Source of the DNA: Deltaproteobacteria bacterium
GTDB lineage: Bacteria; Desulfobacterota; Desulfomonilia; UBA1062
Length of the DNA: 57,595 bases
NCBI GenBank assembly: GCA_029547045.1
Contig: JAKPQL010000131.1
Coordinates: 1 to 57,595, forward strand
Direction: 5' to 3'
The position numbers and the translations under genes were made by a program. This document shows positions 1-8,726 of the stretch, piece by piece (the first letter of the stretch is position 1; each line of letters begins with the position of its first letter). The notes under the pieces are model-generated. The model had not been told where the DNA came from and searched no databases. It was given only the letters and a program-made list of their open reading frames with translations.

Positions 1-328
1 CCACACCGCCGCCGATACAGGCAACCGTCCCAACCTTCTCGATGTGAGTCGGCTTGCCAAGAGGCCCGACAAGGTCGAGCAGCGAATCGCCCACGTTGAG
101 ATCCGCCAGGTGGCCGGTGGACTTTCCCACCACCTGGTAGATGATGGTCACGGTGCCCTTGTCCGCATCGGCATCGGCGATGGTTAGGGGGATCCTCTCT
201 CCCTCCTCGTGGATCCTCAGGACCACGAACTGTCCCGCCTTGCGCTTCTTCGCGATCTTGGGCCCCTCGAGCACCATCTTGAACACGTTCTCGGATAACT
301 GCTGTTTCTCTAGGATTTTGACTGACAT
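1..328 (-). CDS. Ferredoxin-NADP+ reductase alpha-type subunit (SudB/NfnA-like), C-terminus beyond window
   Basis: Only the first 109 residues are present; the gene runs off the left edge. They form the FAD-binding beta-barrel of the family that includes ferredoxin:NADP+ reductase small subunit, sulfide dehydrogenase SudB and dihydroorotate dehydrogenase electron-transfer subunit. Visible marks are RIPLTI (flavin-binding position), GPLGKP and the start of the nucleotide-binding domain, ACIGGGV. In the family it passes electrons between NAD(P)H and ferredoxin, usually with a glutamate-synthase-like partner that would lie further left. The ATG at 328 has a good Shine-Dalgarno (GGAGGGTA). Which family member it is cannot be settled from the N-terminus alone. 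Confidence 0.8.
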   Translation of the reverse strand, partial: MSVKILEKQQLSENVFKMVLEGPKIAKKRKAGQFVVLRIHEEGERIPLTIADADADKGTVTIIYQVVGKSTGHLADLNVGDSLLDLVGPLGKPTHIEKVGTVACIGGGV

Positions 329-375
329 GCTACCCTCCATTGTCCTAACTCGTTGAGCGAGCCTTTGTTCAGCGG

Positions 376-422
376 AAAAAAAAGTTGCAGGAGACCGATG
401 TCGGCGCATCGCCCCCTGCAAC
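376..422 (-). terminator. Rho-independent terminator of the Cache sensor gene
   Basis: An inverted repeat with 8-bp arms (GTTGCAGG at 384-391, CCTGCAAC at 415-422) is followed on the minus strand by eight T residues (376-383). It sits 31 bp after the stop of the Cache sensor gene and reads in the same direction. Confidence 0.85.
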
Positions 423-452
423 CTGTTTTCTCATGGTTCTTGCTGTATGCGC

Positions 453-1751
453 CTAGTCCTCGTCGTCTCCAAGGCGCGGAACACTGCCATCACGTTTCTG
501 TATGGAGCGGTACAGGCCACGCGCGAGGATCAATGCGATGATGAACAGGAGGATGAGCGACACGAATACCACCACGATGCTGGACTTCTGCCACCGCTCC
601 ACCTTCTGCTGGATATCCTTCACCTTGTCCTCGCTGAGCTTGTGGTACTTGTCGATGTCCACCATCATGCCGATCCAGCCGTAGCCCTCGGGCTTGCTGT
701 ACACCGAACCATAGTACGGGATGTGGGCATACGCGATGAAGATCCTCTTGTTGTCCACGGTGTAGGTGAAGAAACCGGATTTCCCCGATGCCGCCAGGGC
801 ATGTATCTTCGGGAGGTTCTCGTCCATGAAGCCCATGTTCAGGACATTCATAGCGCCCTCTCCGCTCTTGCTCAGCACTTCGTAATTCTTGTCGTCCATG
901 ACGGGCACGGGCTTTCTGTCAGGCCCGAGCCCCCCGATGAGATACTGGGCCGGATGCGCGAGCATGGAGCCGTCCCGTCCCACCATGAAGGTGAAGTTCA
1001 TGTCATCCGGGTTCACTCGTGCGAAAACCATGCCGGGTTCCGTGGGCACGATATGACCGGTGAACTCCATGAGATGCCTGTAGTCGAGGGCAAGGGCCAC
1101 CACGCCGGCAAACCCGTTTGAGTCAAAGACCGGCGCGGCCATGCGCACGATGCCGCTGAAATCCTTTCCCGCATCGAACTCCTGCCTGGAGACATGGTTC
1201 CCAACCACCGGGCCCATGTAAAACTCACCGGGTGTGAGCTGCTTCGCCTTGATGAAGTAGTCCTCTTCACCGAATTCCCCATTGGCCGGGTTGGACATGT
1301 CTCTGAGCTGACCCTTTGCAACGACGCCGTCCACGGTGACCTTCAGGGCCTCCATGCCGGATTTGTCGAGGAATGCGATCTCCCGGTAGACGGGCAGCGG
1401 GATCTTCACGATGCCGACGTTGGAGGACTGGACTACGCCCCTGGTGTTTGACTTCAGGAACGTGGTGAAGGTCTGCTCGTCCCGGGGAAGGATTGAGGCT
1501 ATCCTGATGTCCTTCTCCCTGTCCGCGAGAAACTGGGCCACGGCGTCGGCCACGTTCTGGGCCCTGCCTGCGATGGACTGCTTCTGATTGTCGTCGAGAA
1601 TTCTCAAGTTTGCCTGCGTCGCTTCCTCGCCAACCTTGATGACCCCCTTGCTGATAATGACACCGGTAATGGTGAGGGGAAGCACAATGAGGATGAAGAA
1701 GCTGAGCGCTATACTGGCAAAACTGAAATTCGTTTTTGCTTCCTTCTCCAT
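453..1751 (-). CDS. Orphan Cache-domain membrane sensor without an output domain
   Basis: The 432-residue protein has one N-terminal membrane segment (about residues 13-33), a roughly 350-residue extracytoplasmic region with features of Cache ligand-binding domains (including YGWIGMMVDIDKY close to the membrane), and a second membrane helix (about 393-415, rich in V/I/L/F). After that only about 17 cytoplasmic residues follow, ending in an acidic GDDED tail. There is no HAMP, MCP, kinase or cyclase domain. A terminator directly after the stop shows that the short tail is the true end and not a frameshift. Cache domains bind small metabolites in chemoreceptors and kinases. This one may act with a separate partner, which is inference. 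Start ATG at 1751 has GGAGAT upstream. Confidence 0.75.
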   Translation of the reverse strand: MEKEAKTNFSFASIALSFFILIVLPLTITGVIISKGVIKVGEEATQANLRILDDNQKQSIAGRAQNVADAVAQFLADREKDIRIASILPRDEQTFTTFLKSNTRGVVQSSNVGIVKIPLPVYREIAFLDKSGMEALKVTVDGVVAKGQLRDMSNPANGEFGEEDYFIKAKQLTPGEFYMGPVVGNHVSRQEFDAGKDFSGIVRMAAPVFDSNGFAGVVALALDYRHLMEFTGHIVPTEPGMVFARVNPDDMNFTFMVGRDGSMLAHPAQYLIGGLGPDRKPVPVMDDKNYEVLSKSGEGAMNVLNMGFMDENLPKIHALAASGKSGFFTYTVDNKRIFIAYAHIPYYGSVYSKPEGYGWIGMMVDIDKYHKLSEDKVKDIQQKVERWQKSSIVVVFVSLILLFIIALILARGLYRSIQKRDGSVPRLGDDED

Positions 1752-1936
1752 ATCAATCTCCTGACCGTGTTATTCGAACCGCTTGCGTTTCGATAACACT
1801 GCAACCTCACGGTTCAAAAACATATTCCGCCTGACCCCTGAACAACCCTGTGAACCAGCTGTCACCCCGCGCTAAGATGCGGGTCAACGCCTGAATGCCT
1901 GGATGGGTATCCGGGATCATGGAATCCTTTCGCAAG

Positions 1937-2296
1937 CTATCCGAGAATGACGGCCTTGATGGGATTGGCGTACAGGATGATGAGCGAGATAACCAGAGCG
2001 TAAATGGCGATGGACTCGATCATGGCGAGACCGACCATCAGGGTCAGCATGATCTTGCCCTGCGCATCGGGATTGCGGCCCACTGCCTCGGTTGCGCCTG
2101 AAAGCGCCTGGCCCATGCCAGAACCGGCCCCTGTTGCACCGATACCCATGCAGAGACCTGCAGCAATGATCGATGCAGCGACAAAGATGATCTTTGCCCA
2201 GTCAGTATACACCGCCTGCGCTGCATCAGCGCCGAACGCGATACTGGAAACAGCAAGCATCATAGCAACGAAAACAAAGGTCATTAATCTGCTCAT
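1937..2296 (-). CDS. atpE: F1Fo ATP synthase subunit c
   Basis: The c subunit forms the rotor ring of the membrane Fo sector. The 119-residue product has an N-terminal signal-peptide-like helix (residues 1-22, ending AFGADA), then two transmembrane helices joined by a polar loop (RNPDAQG, about 74-80). The ion-carrying acid is Glu94 in AMIESIAIY. Ser95 follows it as in Na+-binding rings, but the helix-1 Gln and the Thr after Ser used by Na+ rings seem to be replaced (Met and Ile by my alignment), so a proton ring is more likely. No other ATP synthase gene lies beside it; atpB and the F1 genes must be elsewhere. Shine-Dalgarno AAGGAG precedes ATG 2296. Confidence 0.92.
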   Translation of the reverse strand: MSRLMTFVFVAMMLAVSSIAFGADAAQAVYTDWAKIIFVAASIIAAGLCMGIGATGAGSGMGQALSGATEAVGRNPDAQGKIMLTLMVGLAMIESIAIYALVISLIILYANPIKAVILG

Positions 2297-2328
2297 CGCA
2301 CACTCCTTAGAGGTTTTTTGTTCATGAA

Positions 2329-2387
2329 TTCAGACAATTATTCTGAATCACGGTTCATTTAATACACTATTGGGAGTGGCTATGCAA
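2329..2387 (-). promoter_or_regulatory. Sigma70-type promoter of atpE, with a leader dyad
   Basis: On the minus strand TTGCAT (2387-2382) and TATTAA (2364-2359) are separated by 17 bp, a good vegetative promoter. Between the expected start point and the gene lies a small dyad, TTCAGA (2329-2334) and TCTGAA (2342-2347), of unknown role. Confidence 0.6.
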
Positions 2388-2449
2388 GCGAAAAGTTGTA
2401 CTGAATGATTCCTCGTTCATGAAAGAAATGCCTGGGGGAGATCCATGTA

Positions 2450-3997
2450 TCACCGCTCCAGGAGAACCTTCAAGGTTTCCTGGTGCACCCACGGCTCGTT
2501 CCTGACGGATTCGTAATCGAGCCGCTTTGCCCTGATGGCCTCCGCGATGCTCTCCTCCAGGGGCATATACTCCCCTCGAAGGGACGGGGCCTGGCTCTTG
2601 ATGTAGTAGACCTTGTCGTCCCGGATGTATTTCTGGATCCTGGGCGTGGCGATGATGCCCTCCCAGGCCAGAAGCATCTTCTTTTTCTGCCCCGACCAGA
2701 TGAGCCGCTGGGAGAAAGCGCCTTGAAGAGACCTCGAGAAGAGCCCACGCATGTAGTCGGAGGACAGGGACGACATGAACTGCTCGATGGCTGAGAAAAC
2801 ATCAATGGCGCTCATGCCGACGATGACCAGGATGCCCTTGTGGGCCGCGCGGGTCGCCGTGTCCATCATGAACGCGTCCTTGAGGTTGGTGATGACCAGC
2901 ACGTCAGGGTCGAGCCTGATGGCCCGGTCGAATACCGCGGGGAGGTCAGCGTCCGTGTCATTTCCCAGCTCGCGCTGGTTCACGTTGGAGAACTTATGGT
3001 GATGCACATACTCGATGGGGTCCTCGAAGGTTATGATGTTCGCATTCCTGGTGCTGTTTATATGGTTGACCAGGGCGGCGATGGTGGTATCCTTGCCCTG
3101 CCCGCGCGCGCTGCTGACGATGATCAGGCCGCGTTTGCCCAGCATGGTCGTGAGCATGGGAGGAAGGCCGAGGGAGGAGATGGTGGGGATGTCCTCCACG
3201 AGCCGCTTGACCAGCGCGCTCAGATCGCCGCCCTTCTGGTGGTAGATGTTCACCCGGTACCTCCCCAGCCCGGGTCTGGCCAGGGTGAACTCCATCTCCT
3301 TGTGCTTCTTCAGGAGCTCCATGCCCTCCTCATGAATCATCTCCAGCACGATCCGTTCCATGACCGAGGACGTGATGATGGGAAGCTTGCAGCGCTTGAA
3401 TGCGCCTCCGATCCGCAGGGCCGGCGACGTGCCCACGGAGAGGTGGAGGCTGGTGCACCCGGGATCGTCCAGGAGCTTGAGGATCGACTGCAGCTCCATC
3501 TCCTGCACGGTGAGGGTCATGAGGCTGCGCCTCACCTCGCTCAGGGCAACGTTCTTGACACCGTATCCCGTGGCATCGAGGTGCGCAACGATGTCCTCTA
3601 TCTGGGATAGGGACGCAAGGACAGGGGTGACGTCCCTGTTGAGGAGAAATTTGACATTCTCCACCATGGAATAGTTCATGGGGTCTGCGAAGGCCACCAC
3701 GGCCTTCTTCACGTTCGCGTCCAGAGGGATGGCCTTCAACTCCATCATTCGATCACGGGGAAGGAGTGTCTGGGCGTGCTTCTTCACCGACCATGCCCGC
3801 ATGTTCAGGGTGACCGCGCCGGTGAGGTTCCTGAGGATCTCGAGCATCTGATCCTCGCTCAGGTACCCGAGCCGTATGAGGGCCTCGCCCAGCTTGAGCT
3901 TCTCCTTCTTGGAGAACTCAAGGGCATGCCTGAGCCTGTGCTCGTCAATGAGGCCCAGTTCCACCAGGACCTCTCCCATCATCTGTCTGCCGGCCAT
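2450..3997 (-). CDS. MshEN-PilT-like ATPase homologue with degenerate nucleotide motifs
   Basis: The 515-residue protein begins with an MshEN/GspE-N type domain (about 7-60; LGLIDEHRL and LGEALIRLGYL repeats; some members bind c-di-GMP), a linker resembling the second GspE_N domain, and a PilT-like secretion ATPase core (about 165-480). The core keeps the Asp box (EDPIEY, 325-330) and the following QREL. However, Walker A reads SSARGQGKD (295-303), so the first Gly and the Ser/Thr after GK are lost. Walker B reads DPDVLVITN (363-371), lacking the catalytic Glu of VGE. The His box TLHTTSA is replaced by VGMSAID. It looks like a non-catalytic partner or regulator of a type IV pilus or secretion ATPase; that role is inferred. 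No pilus gene is adjacent. Confidence 0.8.
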   Translation of the reverse strand: MAGRQMMGEVLVELGLIDEHRLRHALEFSKKEKLKLGEALIRLGYLSEDQMLEILRNLTGAVTLNMRAWSVKKHAQTLLPRDRMMELKAIPLDANVKKAVVAFADPMNYSMVENVKFLLNRDVTPVLASLSQIEDIVAHLDATGYGVKNVALSEVRRSLMTLTVQEMELQSILKLLDDPGCTSLHLSVGTSPALRIGGAFKRCKLPIITSSVMERIVLEMIHEEGMELLKKHKEMEFTLARPGLGRYRVNIYHQKGGDLSALVKRLVEDIPTISSLGLPPMLTTMLGKRGLIIVSSARGQGKDTTIAALVNHINSTRNANIITFEDPIEYVHHHKFSNVNQRELGNDTDADLPAVFDRAIRLDPDVLVITNLKDAFMMDTATRAAHKGILVIVGMSAIDVFSAIEQFMSSLSSDYMRGLFSRSLQGAFSQRLIWSGQKKKMLLAWEGIIATPRIQKYIRDDKVYYIKSQAPSLRGEYMPLEESIAEAIRAKRLDYESVRNEPWVHQETLKVLLER

Positions 3998-4137
3998 GAA
4001 TACCCCCGATACCTGATATCATTGCCCATTAATGAATCATGATATCGGCATATTCTCTTCATTTCCTTACCTCCGGCAGCCAGTCGACGCCTGAAACGCC
4101 CGGATGGTGTAGCCAGGCACGAGCCATTTCAGGTATC

Positions 4138-5181
4138 ATGCCCTGCATGGGTGTTTTCGAGATCGCATGCCTCACCATCGCACTGGGCCTCTTCTTCAAC
4201 TTCAGCAACGGGTTTCATGACGCGTCAAACATCGTCACCACCATCGTCTCTTCGCGGTCCATGAGCATCCAGCGCGCCCTCGTCATGACCGCCCTGCTCG
4301 TGTTTCTCGGGTCGCTGCTCCTGGGCACCGCAGTGGCCTCCACCATCGGACAGGGCATCGTGGACATGAATGTCCTGACCATACGCGGGATCATCGCCGC
4401 AGTCTGCGCGGCCATCGCCTGGAACCTCTTCACCTGGTTCATCGCCCTCCCCTCCTCGTCCTCCCACGCGCTGATCGGTGGGCTCATCGGGGCGGCGGTC
4501 CAGACCTCCGGCCTCGGCGCCATAGAGGGAAAGAGCGTCCTTGCGGTATTCGCGGTGATCTTCGCCTCGCCACTCCTGGGTTTTGCAGGGGCCTACGGCC
4601 TGACCAGGATGAACATCCGCATCTTCAGGCACATGCATCCCACCGTGGCGAACGCCATCCTGAAACGCCTCCACATCTGCTCAGCCGCCATGCTCGCCCT
4701 GTCCCACGGCACCAACGACGCCCAGAAGGCCATGGGGCTCATCACCGTGAGCCTGGTCGTGCTCAATCGGATGGATCCGGTGATCATGGACCGGTTTCAG
4801 GCACACATGGAAGCAGGCTCCTTCACGGTCCCCTTCTGGGTAGTGCTGGCCTGCTCCCTGGCACTGTCCCTGGGCATGCTGACGGGCGGCAAGCGCATTA
4901 TCCGGACCATGGGGACAAGGCTTTTCAAGATCAAGCCGGTCCACGGGTTCGGGGCCATGCTCTCCACTGCCCTGGTCGTCTATCTCTGCTCGGTGTTCGG
5001 TTTCCCGGTGAGCACCACCCACATCGCATCGTCCGGGATTGTGGGGGGAGGATCCGCCCAGCGTCTGAGCATCGTCCGATGGGGGCTCACCCGGGAGATC
5101 CTGCTCGCCTGGATCATCACCATCCCGGCATCGTCGGGGCTTGCATACCTCCTGTCCCTCGCCATGAGAGCGTTCTTCTGA
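4138..5181 (+). CDS. PiT-family inorganic phosphate transporter
   Basis: The 347-residue product is almost entirely hydrophobic, with around ten membrane helices. It carries both copies of the PiT signature: FSNGFHDASN near the N-terminus and LSHGTNDAQKAMG in the second half, related to the GxNDxxN motif that binds phosphate and the driving cation. PiT carriers bring metal-phosphate or phosphate into the cell by H+ or Na+ symport. ATG 4138 and ATG 4147 are both possible; neither has a strong ribosome-binding site (AGG before 4138). It is divergent from the PilT-like gene and no PhoU-like (DUF47) partner, often seen next to Pit genes, is adjacent. Confidence 0.88.
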   Translation: MPCMGVFEIACLTIALGLFFNFSNGFHDASNIVTTIVSSRSMSIQRALVMTALLVFLGSLLLGTAVASTIGQGIVDMNVLTIRGIIAAVCAAIAWNLFTWFIALPSSSSHALIGGLIGAAVQTSGLGAIEGKSVLAVFAVIFASPLLGFAGAYGLTRMNIRIFRHMHPTVANAILKRLHICSAAMLALSHGTNDAQKAMGLITVSLVVLNRMDPVIMDRFQAHMEAGSFTVPFWVVLACSLALSLGMLTGGKRIIRTMGTRLFKIKPVHGFGAMLSTALVVYLCSVFGFPVSTTHIASSGIVGGGSAQRLSIVRWGLTREILLAWIITIPASSGLAYLLSLAMRAFF

Positions 5182-5374
5182 GTCCGTGCATGCCCATCCG
5201 AGGATACCCGACATCGCTCCGCGGCACCAACACGGTCATATCCCCTTCCCCCGACACCCGCACCGAGGTGGCCGGGAAGAACAGGCCCGCATCCCGGACC
5301 CCGTCCACCAACCACCTTGACGAGCAGGGCTTCATCCATTAGACATAGGGGACATTTTTCCCAAAGGAGACGCC

Positions 5375-7297
5375 ATGGCCAGGACACTTACGGCCAAGAT
5401 CATCGAAAACCACCTGGTGAATGCCACCGATGCAGAGTATGCCCTGCGCATCGACCAGACGCTGACTCAGGACGCCACCGGTACCATGGCATACCTCGAG
5501 TTCGAGGCCATAGGCCTGGACCGGGTCAAGACGGAGCTCTCGGTGAGCTATGTGGATCACAACACGCTGCAGACCGGGTTCGAAAACGCCGACGACCACC
5601 GCTTCCTCCAGGACGCCGCCGCGCGCTTCGGCATCAGGTTCTCCCGACCGGGCAACGGCATCTGCCATCAGGTGCACCTGGAGCGGTTCGGCGCACCGGG
5701 GAAGACCCTTCTGGGCTCCGACAGCCATACCCCCACTGGGGGAGGCATCGGCATGCTCGCCATCGGTGCCGGCGGTCTGGACGTGGCGGCGGCCATGGCC
5801 GGCATGCCCTTCAACATCCCGAAACCGAAGGTGGTGGGTGTCACGCTGAACCACAGCCTCCCTCCCTGGGTGAGCGCCAAGGACATCATCCTGGAGCTCC
5901 TGCGCAGGCTCACCGTCAAGGGAGGGGTGGGAAGGATCTTCGAATACCGCGGGCCCGGAGTGAAAACCCTGAGCGTGCCCGAGCGGGCCACCATCACGAA
6001 CATGGGCGCAGAGCTGGGGGCCACGACGTCCATCTTTCCCAGCGACGAGGTGACCCGCGTGTTCCTGGCGGCCCAGGGCAGGGATGAAGCATGGATACCC
6101 CTGGCGGCCGACGAGGGAGCGGTCTACGACGAGCAGATAGAGATCGACCTGGCTACCCTGGAGCCCCTGGCGGCATGCCCCCACAGCCCGGACGCGGTGA
6201 AGCCGGTCCGCGACCTCGCAGGCCTGAAGGTTGATCAGGTGCTCATCGGGTCCTGTACGAACTCGTCGCTCAAGGATCTCATGAGGGTCGCCGCCGTGCT
6301 CCGGGACAGGACGGTCCACCCCGACGTGAGCTTCGCCATCGCGCCCGGATCCCGCCAGGTGCTGGAGATGCTCTCGGCCAACGGGGGTCTCAGGGACATC
6401 ATCGCCTCGGGCGGCCGAATCCTGGAGACCGCATGCGGGCCGTGCATCGGCATGGGCCAGGCCCCTTCCTCGGGGGGGGTCTCCGTGCGAACCTTCAACC
6501 GCAACTTCAAGGGCCGCTCGGGGACGCAGGACGCCCAGGTCTACCTGACCTCCCCCGAGGTGGCCGTGGCCTGTGCGCTGAAAGGGGTCTTCACGGACCC
6601 CAGGGACCTGGGAGAGGTGCCCGAGGTTCTTATGCCTGACGCCTTCCTCGTCAACGACTCCATGATCATCGTGCCCGAAAAGAAACCATCAGCGGCGGCA
6701 GCCATCCGCAGGGGGCCCAACATAAGACCCCTGCCCAAACGGGGCCCCATGGAGGATACCCTTTCCCTGATGGTATTGCTGAAGCTCAGGGACAACATCA
6801 CCACCGACGACATCATGCCTGCAGGATCGAAGATCCTGCCGTTGCGATCGAACATCGAAGCCATCTCACGCTACGTGTTCTCCGGCATCGAGGCCGGGTT
6901 CTCCGAGCATGCTCTCTCATCAGGTCCTGGGTGCGTGGTGGCGGGCGAGAACTACGGACAGGGATCCTCCCGGGAGCACGCGGCCCTGGCGCCCATGCAC
7001 CTTGGGGTCAAGGCGGTGCTCGCCCGGTCCTTCGCCCGCATCCACCGGTCCAACCTCATCAACTTCGGGATCCTGCCCATTCTCGTCGACGAAGCGGGCT
7101 ATACCCTCCTGGAGAAGGGCGCCACCGTGACGCTCGGGAACATCCATGGAGCGCTGGCCGGCGAGTCGCCCATCGAGGTCACGGCGGGACCGGACGGCAC
7201 GAGGCTGAACTGCACCCTGGACATCTCCGGCCGCGAGAGGGAGATCCTCCGGCACGGCGGACTGCTCAACTACATCTCCGAGAAAGTACGAGGTTGA
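5375..7297 (+). CDS. acn: Aconitate hydratase (640-residue bacterial type)
   Basis: It interconverts citrate and isocitrate through a [4Fe-4S] cluster. Cluster cysteines lie in GSCTNSS and CGPCIGMGQ, and the substrate-loop sequences SDSHTPTGGG and GENYGQGSSREHAAL are present; the latter belongs to the C-terminal swivel domain. At 640 residues it is the short single-chain aconitase common in anaerobic Desulfobacterota and Firmicutes, not the about 890-residue AcnA. Start ATG 5375 has AAAGGAG at 5363-5369. The stop is one base before the gltX start, so the two are co-transcribed. Citrate synthase is at 44.4 kb on the other strand. Confidence 0.93.
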   Translation: MARTLTAKIIENHLVNATDAEYALRIDQTLTQDATGTMAYLEFEAIGLDRVKTELSVSYVDHNTLQTGFENADDHRFLQDAAARFGIRFSRPGNGICHQVHLERFGAPGKTLLGSDSHTPTGGGIGMLAIGAGGLDVAAAMAGMPFNIPKPKVVGVTLNHSLPPWVSAKDIILELLRRLTVKGGVGRIFEYRGPGVKTLSVPERATITNMGAELGATTSIFPSDEVTRVFLAAQGRDEAWIPLAADEGAVYDEQIEIDLATLEPLAACPHSPDAVKPVRDLAGLKVDQVLIGSCTNSSLKDLMRVAAVLRDRTVHPDVSFAIAPGSRQVLEMLSANGGLRDIIASGGRILETACGPCIGMGQAPSSGGVSVRTFNRNFKGRSGTQDAQVYLTSPEVAVACALKGVFTDPRDLGEVPEVLMPDAFLVNDSMIIVPEKKPSAAAAIRRGPNIRPLPKRGPMEDTLSLMVLLKLRDNITTDDIMPAGSKILPLRSNIEAISRYVFSGIEAGFSEHALSSGPGCVVAGENYGQGSSREHAALAPMHLGVKAVLARSFARIHRSNLINFGILPILVDEAGYTLLEKGATVTLGNIHGALAGESPIEVTAGPDGTRLNCTLDISGREREILRHGGLLNYISEKVRG

Positions 7298-7298
7298 C

Positions 7299-8702
7299 AT
7301 GGCCCGACAGACCAGAACCCGGTTCGCACCATCCCCCACAGGGGCCCTGCACATCGGCGGCGTGAGGACTGCCCTGTTCTCGTGGCTCCAGGCACGGCAC
7401 GCAGGGGGGAAATTCATCCTGCGGGTGGAGGACACCGATGCGGAGCGATCCACAGAGGAGAACACCAGGGGGATCCTCGAGGCCATGGAATGGCTCGGCC
7501 TGGACTGGGACGAGGGACCCTTCTTCCAGTCCCGGCGCCTCGACCTCTACCGCTCGTACATCGACAGGCTCGTGAACGAGGGGAAGGCGTACTGGTGCGA
7601 CTGCACGCCGGACGACCTCGAGAAGAAGCGCGCCCGGGCGCTGCAGGAGGGGAAAAAGCCCAAGTACGACGGCACCTGCAGAAAAAAGGGCCTCGGGCCA
7701 GGCCCTGGCAGGGTGGTGCGGTTTCTCATGCCGGACACGGGCGTCACGGCCTTCGACGATATGATCAAGGGCAGGATCAGCATGGAGAACGCCGAACTGG
7801 ACGACCTCGTCCTGCTGCGCTCCGACGGCATGCCCACCTACAACTTCACCGTGGTGATCGACGACGCCACCATGGACATGACCCACATCATCCGGGGGGA
7901 CGACCATGTGAACAATACACCCCGCCAGGTGAAGATCTACGAAGCCCTGGGCTTCCCCATCCCCCTGTTCGCCCACGTTCCCATGATCCTGGGGCCGGAC
8001 AAGACCAAGCTCTCCAAGCGGCACGGTGCCACCTCGGTCCTGGCCTACCAGGAGATGGGCTACCTGCCCGAGGCGCTGGTGAACTACCTCGTCCGGCTGT
8101 CATGGTCACACGGCGACCAGGAGATCTTCTCCCGGCAGGAGCTCATCGACCTCTTCGACATCCACGATGTGGGAAGGGCCGCGGCGGTCTTCAACCCTGA
8201 CAAGCTGCTCTGGCTCAACCACCACTACATCAAGACGGGTGACCCGGAGCGCCTGGCACGGCTGCTGGAAGGGTTCATCCTCAGGAAGGGATACGAGGTC
8301 CCCCCCGTGGAGTATGTGAGGAACGTGGTCACGGACGTGAGGGAGCGCACCAAGACCCTGCCGGAGATGCTGGAGTTCGGTGACTTCTACTTCCATGACA
8401 TCGAACCGCCCGAGGATCTCCAGAAGCAGTTCTTTACCCCAGAGCTCGCCCCGGTGTTCAGGTCTCTCCTGGACCGCTTTAGGCAGATCGACCTCACTGA
8501 CAAGTCCAAGGCCGAAGAGACCGTGAAGGCGCTCCTCGAAGAACACGGCCTCAAGTTCAAGGCCATTGCCCAGCCCATGCGCATCGCCCTGACCGGCAAG
8601 ACCGTTTCTCCCGGGATCTTCGAGATCATCGTGACCCTGGGCCCGGACAGGGTGCTCTCCAGGCTGGGAAAGGCATTGTCGATCATGGATGCATCCCGTT
8701 GA
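7299..8702 (+). CDS. gltX: Glutamate-tRNA ligase
   Basis: Class I aminoacyl-tRNA synthetase that charges tRNA-Glu. The 467-residue protein begins RTRFAPSPTGALHIGGVRTAL, so the HIGH motif is HIGG. The KMSKS equivalent is KLSKRHG at about residues 237-243. The C-terminal helical anticodon-binding domain has normal length. It is translated from an ATG one base after the aconitase stop, with GAGG upstream. Some bacteria carry a second, tRNA-Gln-charging GltX; whether this is the discriminating or non-discriminating form cannot be told by eye. Confidence 0.95.
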   Translation: MARQTRTRFAPSPTGALHIGGVRTALFSWLQARHAGGKFILRVEDTDAERSTEENTRGILEAMEWLGLDWDEGPFFQSRRLDLYRSYIDRLVNEGKAYWCDCTPDDLEKKRARALQEGKKPKYDGTCRKKGLGPGPGRVVRFLMPDTGVTAFDDMIKGRISMENAELDDLVLLRSDGMPTYNFTVVIDDATMDMTHIIRGDDHVNNTPRQVKIYEALGFPIPLFAHVPMILGPDKTKLSKRHGATSVLAYQEMGYLPEALVNYLVRLSWSHGDQEIFSRQELIDLFDIHDVGRAAAVFNPDKLLWLNHHYIKTGDPERLARLLEGFILRKGYEVPPVEYVRNVVTDVRERTKTLPEMLEFGDFYFHDIEPPEDLQKQFFTPELAPVFRSLLDRFRQIDLTDKSKAEETVKALLEEHGLKFKAIAQPMRIALTGKTVSPGIFEIIVTLGPDRVLSRLGKALSIMDASR

Positions 8703-8726
8703 TATGAGCATGACAGGAGGGACCCG

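Noticed and set aside
453-1751. Cache sensor as a truncated or frameshifted chemoreceptor
   Set aside because: A strong terminator follows the stop within 31 bp and no HAMP or MCP remnant is found in any frame between.
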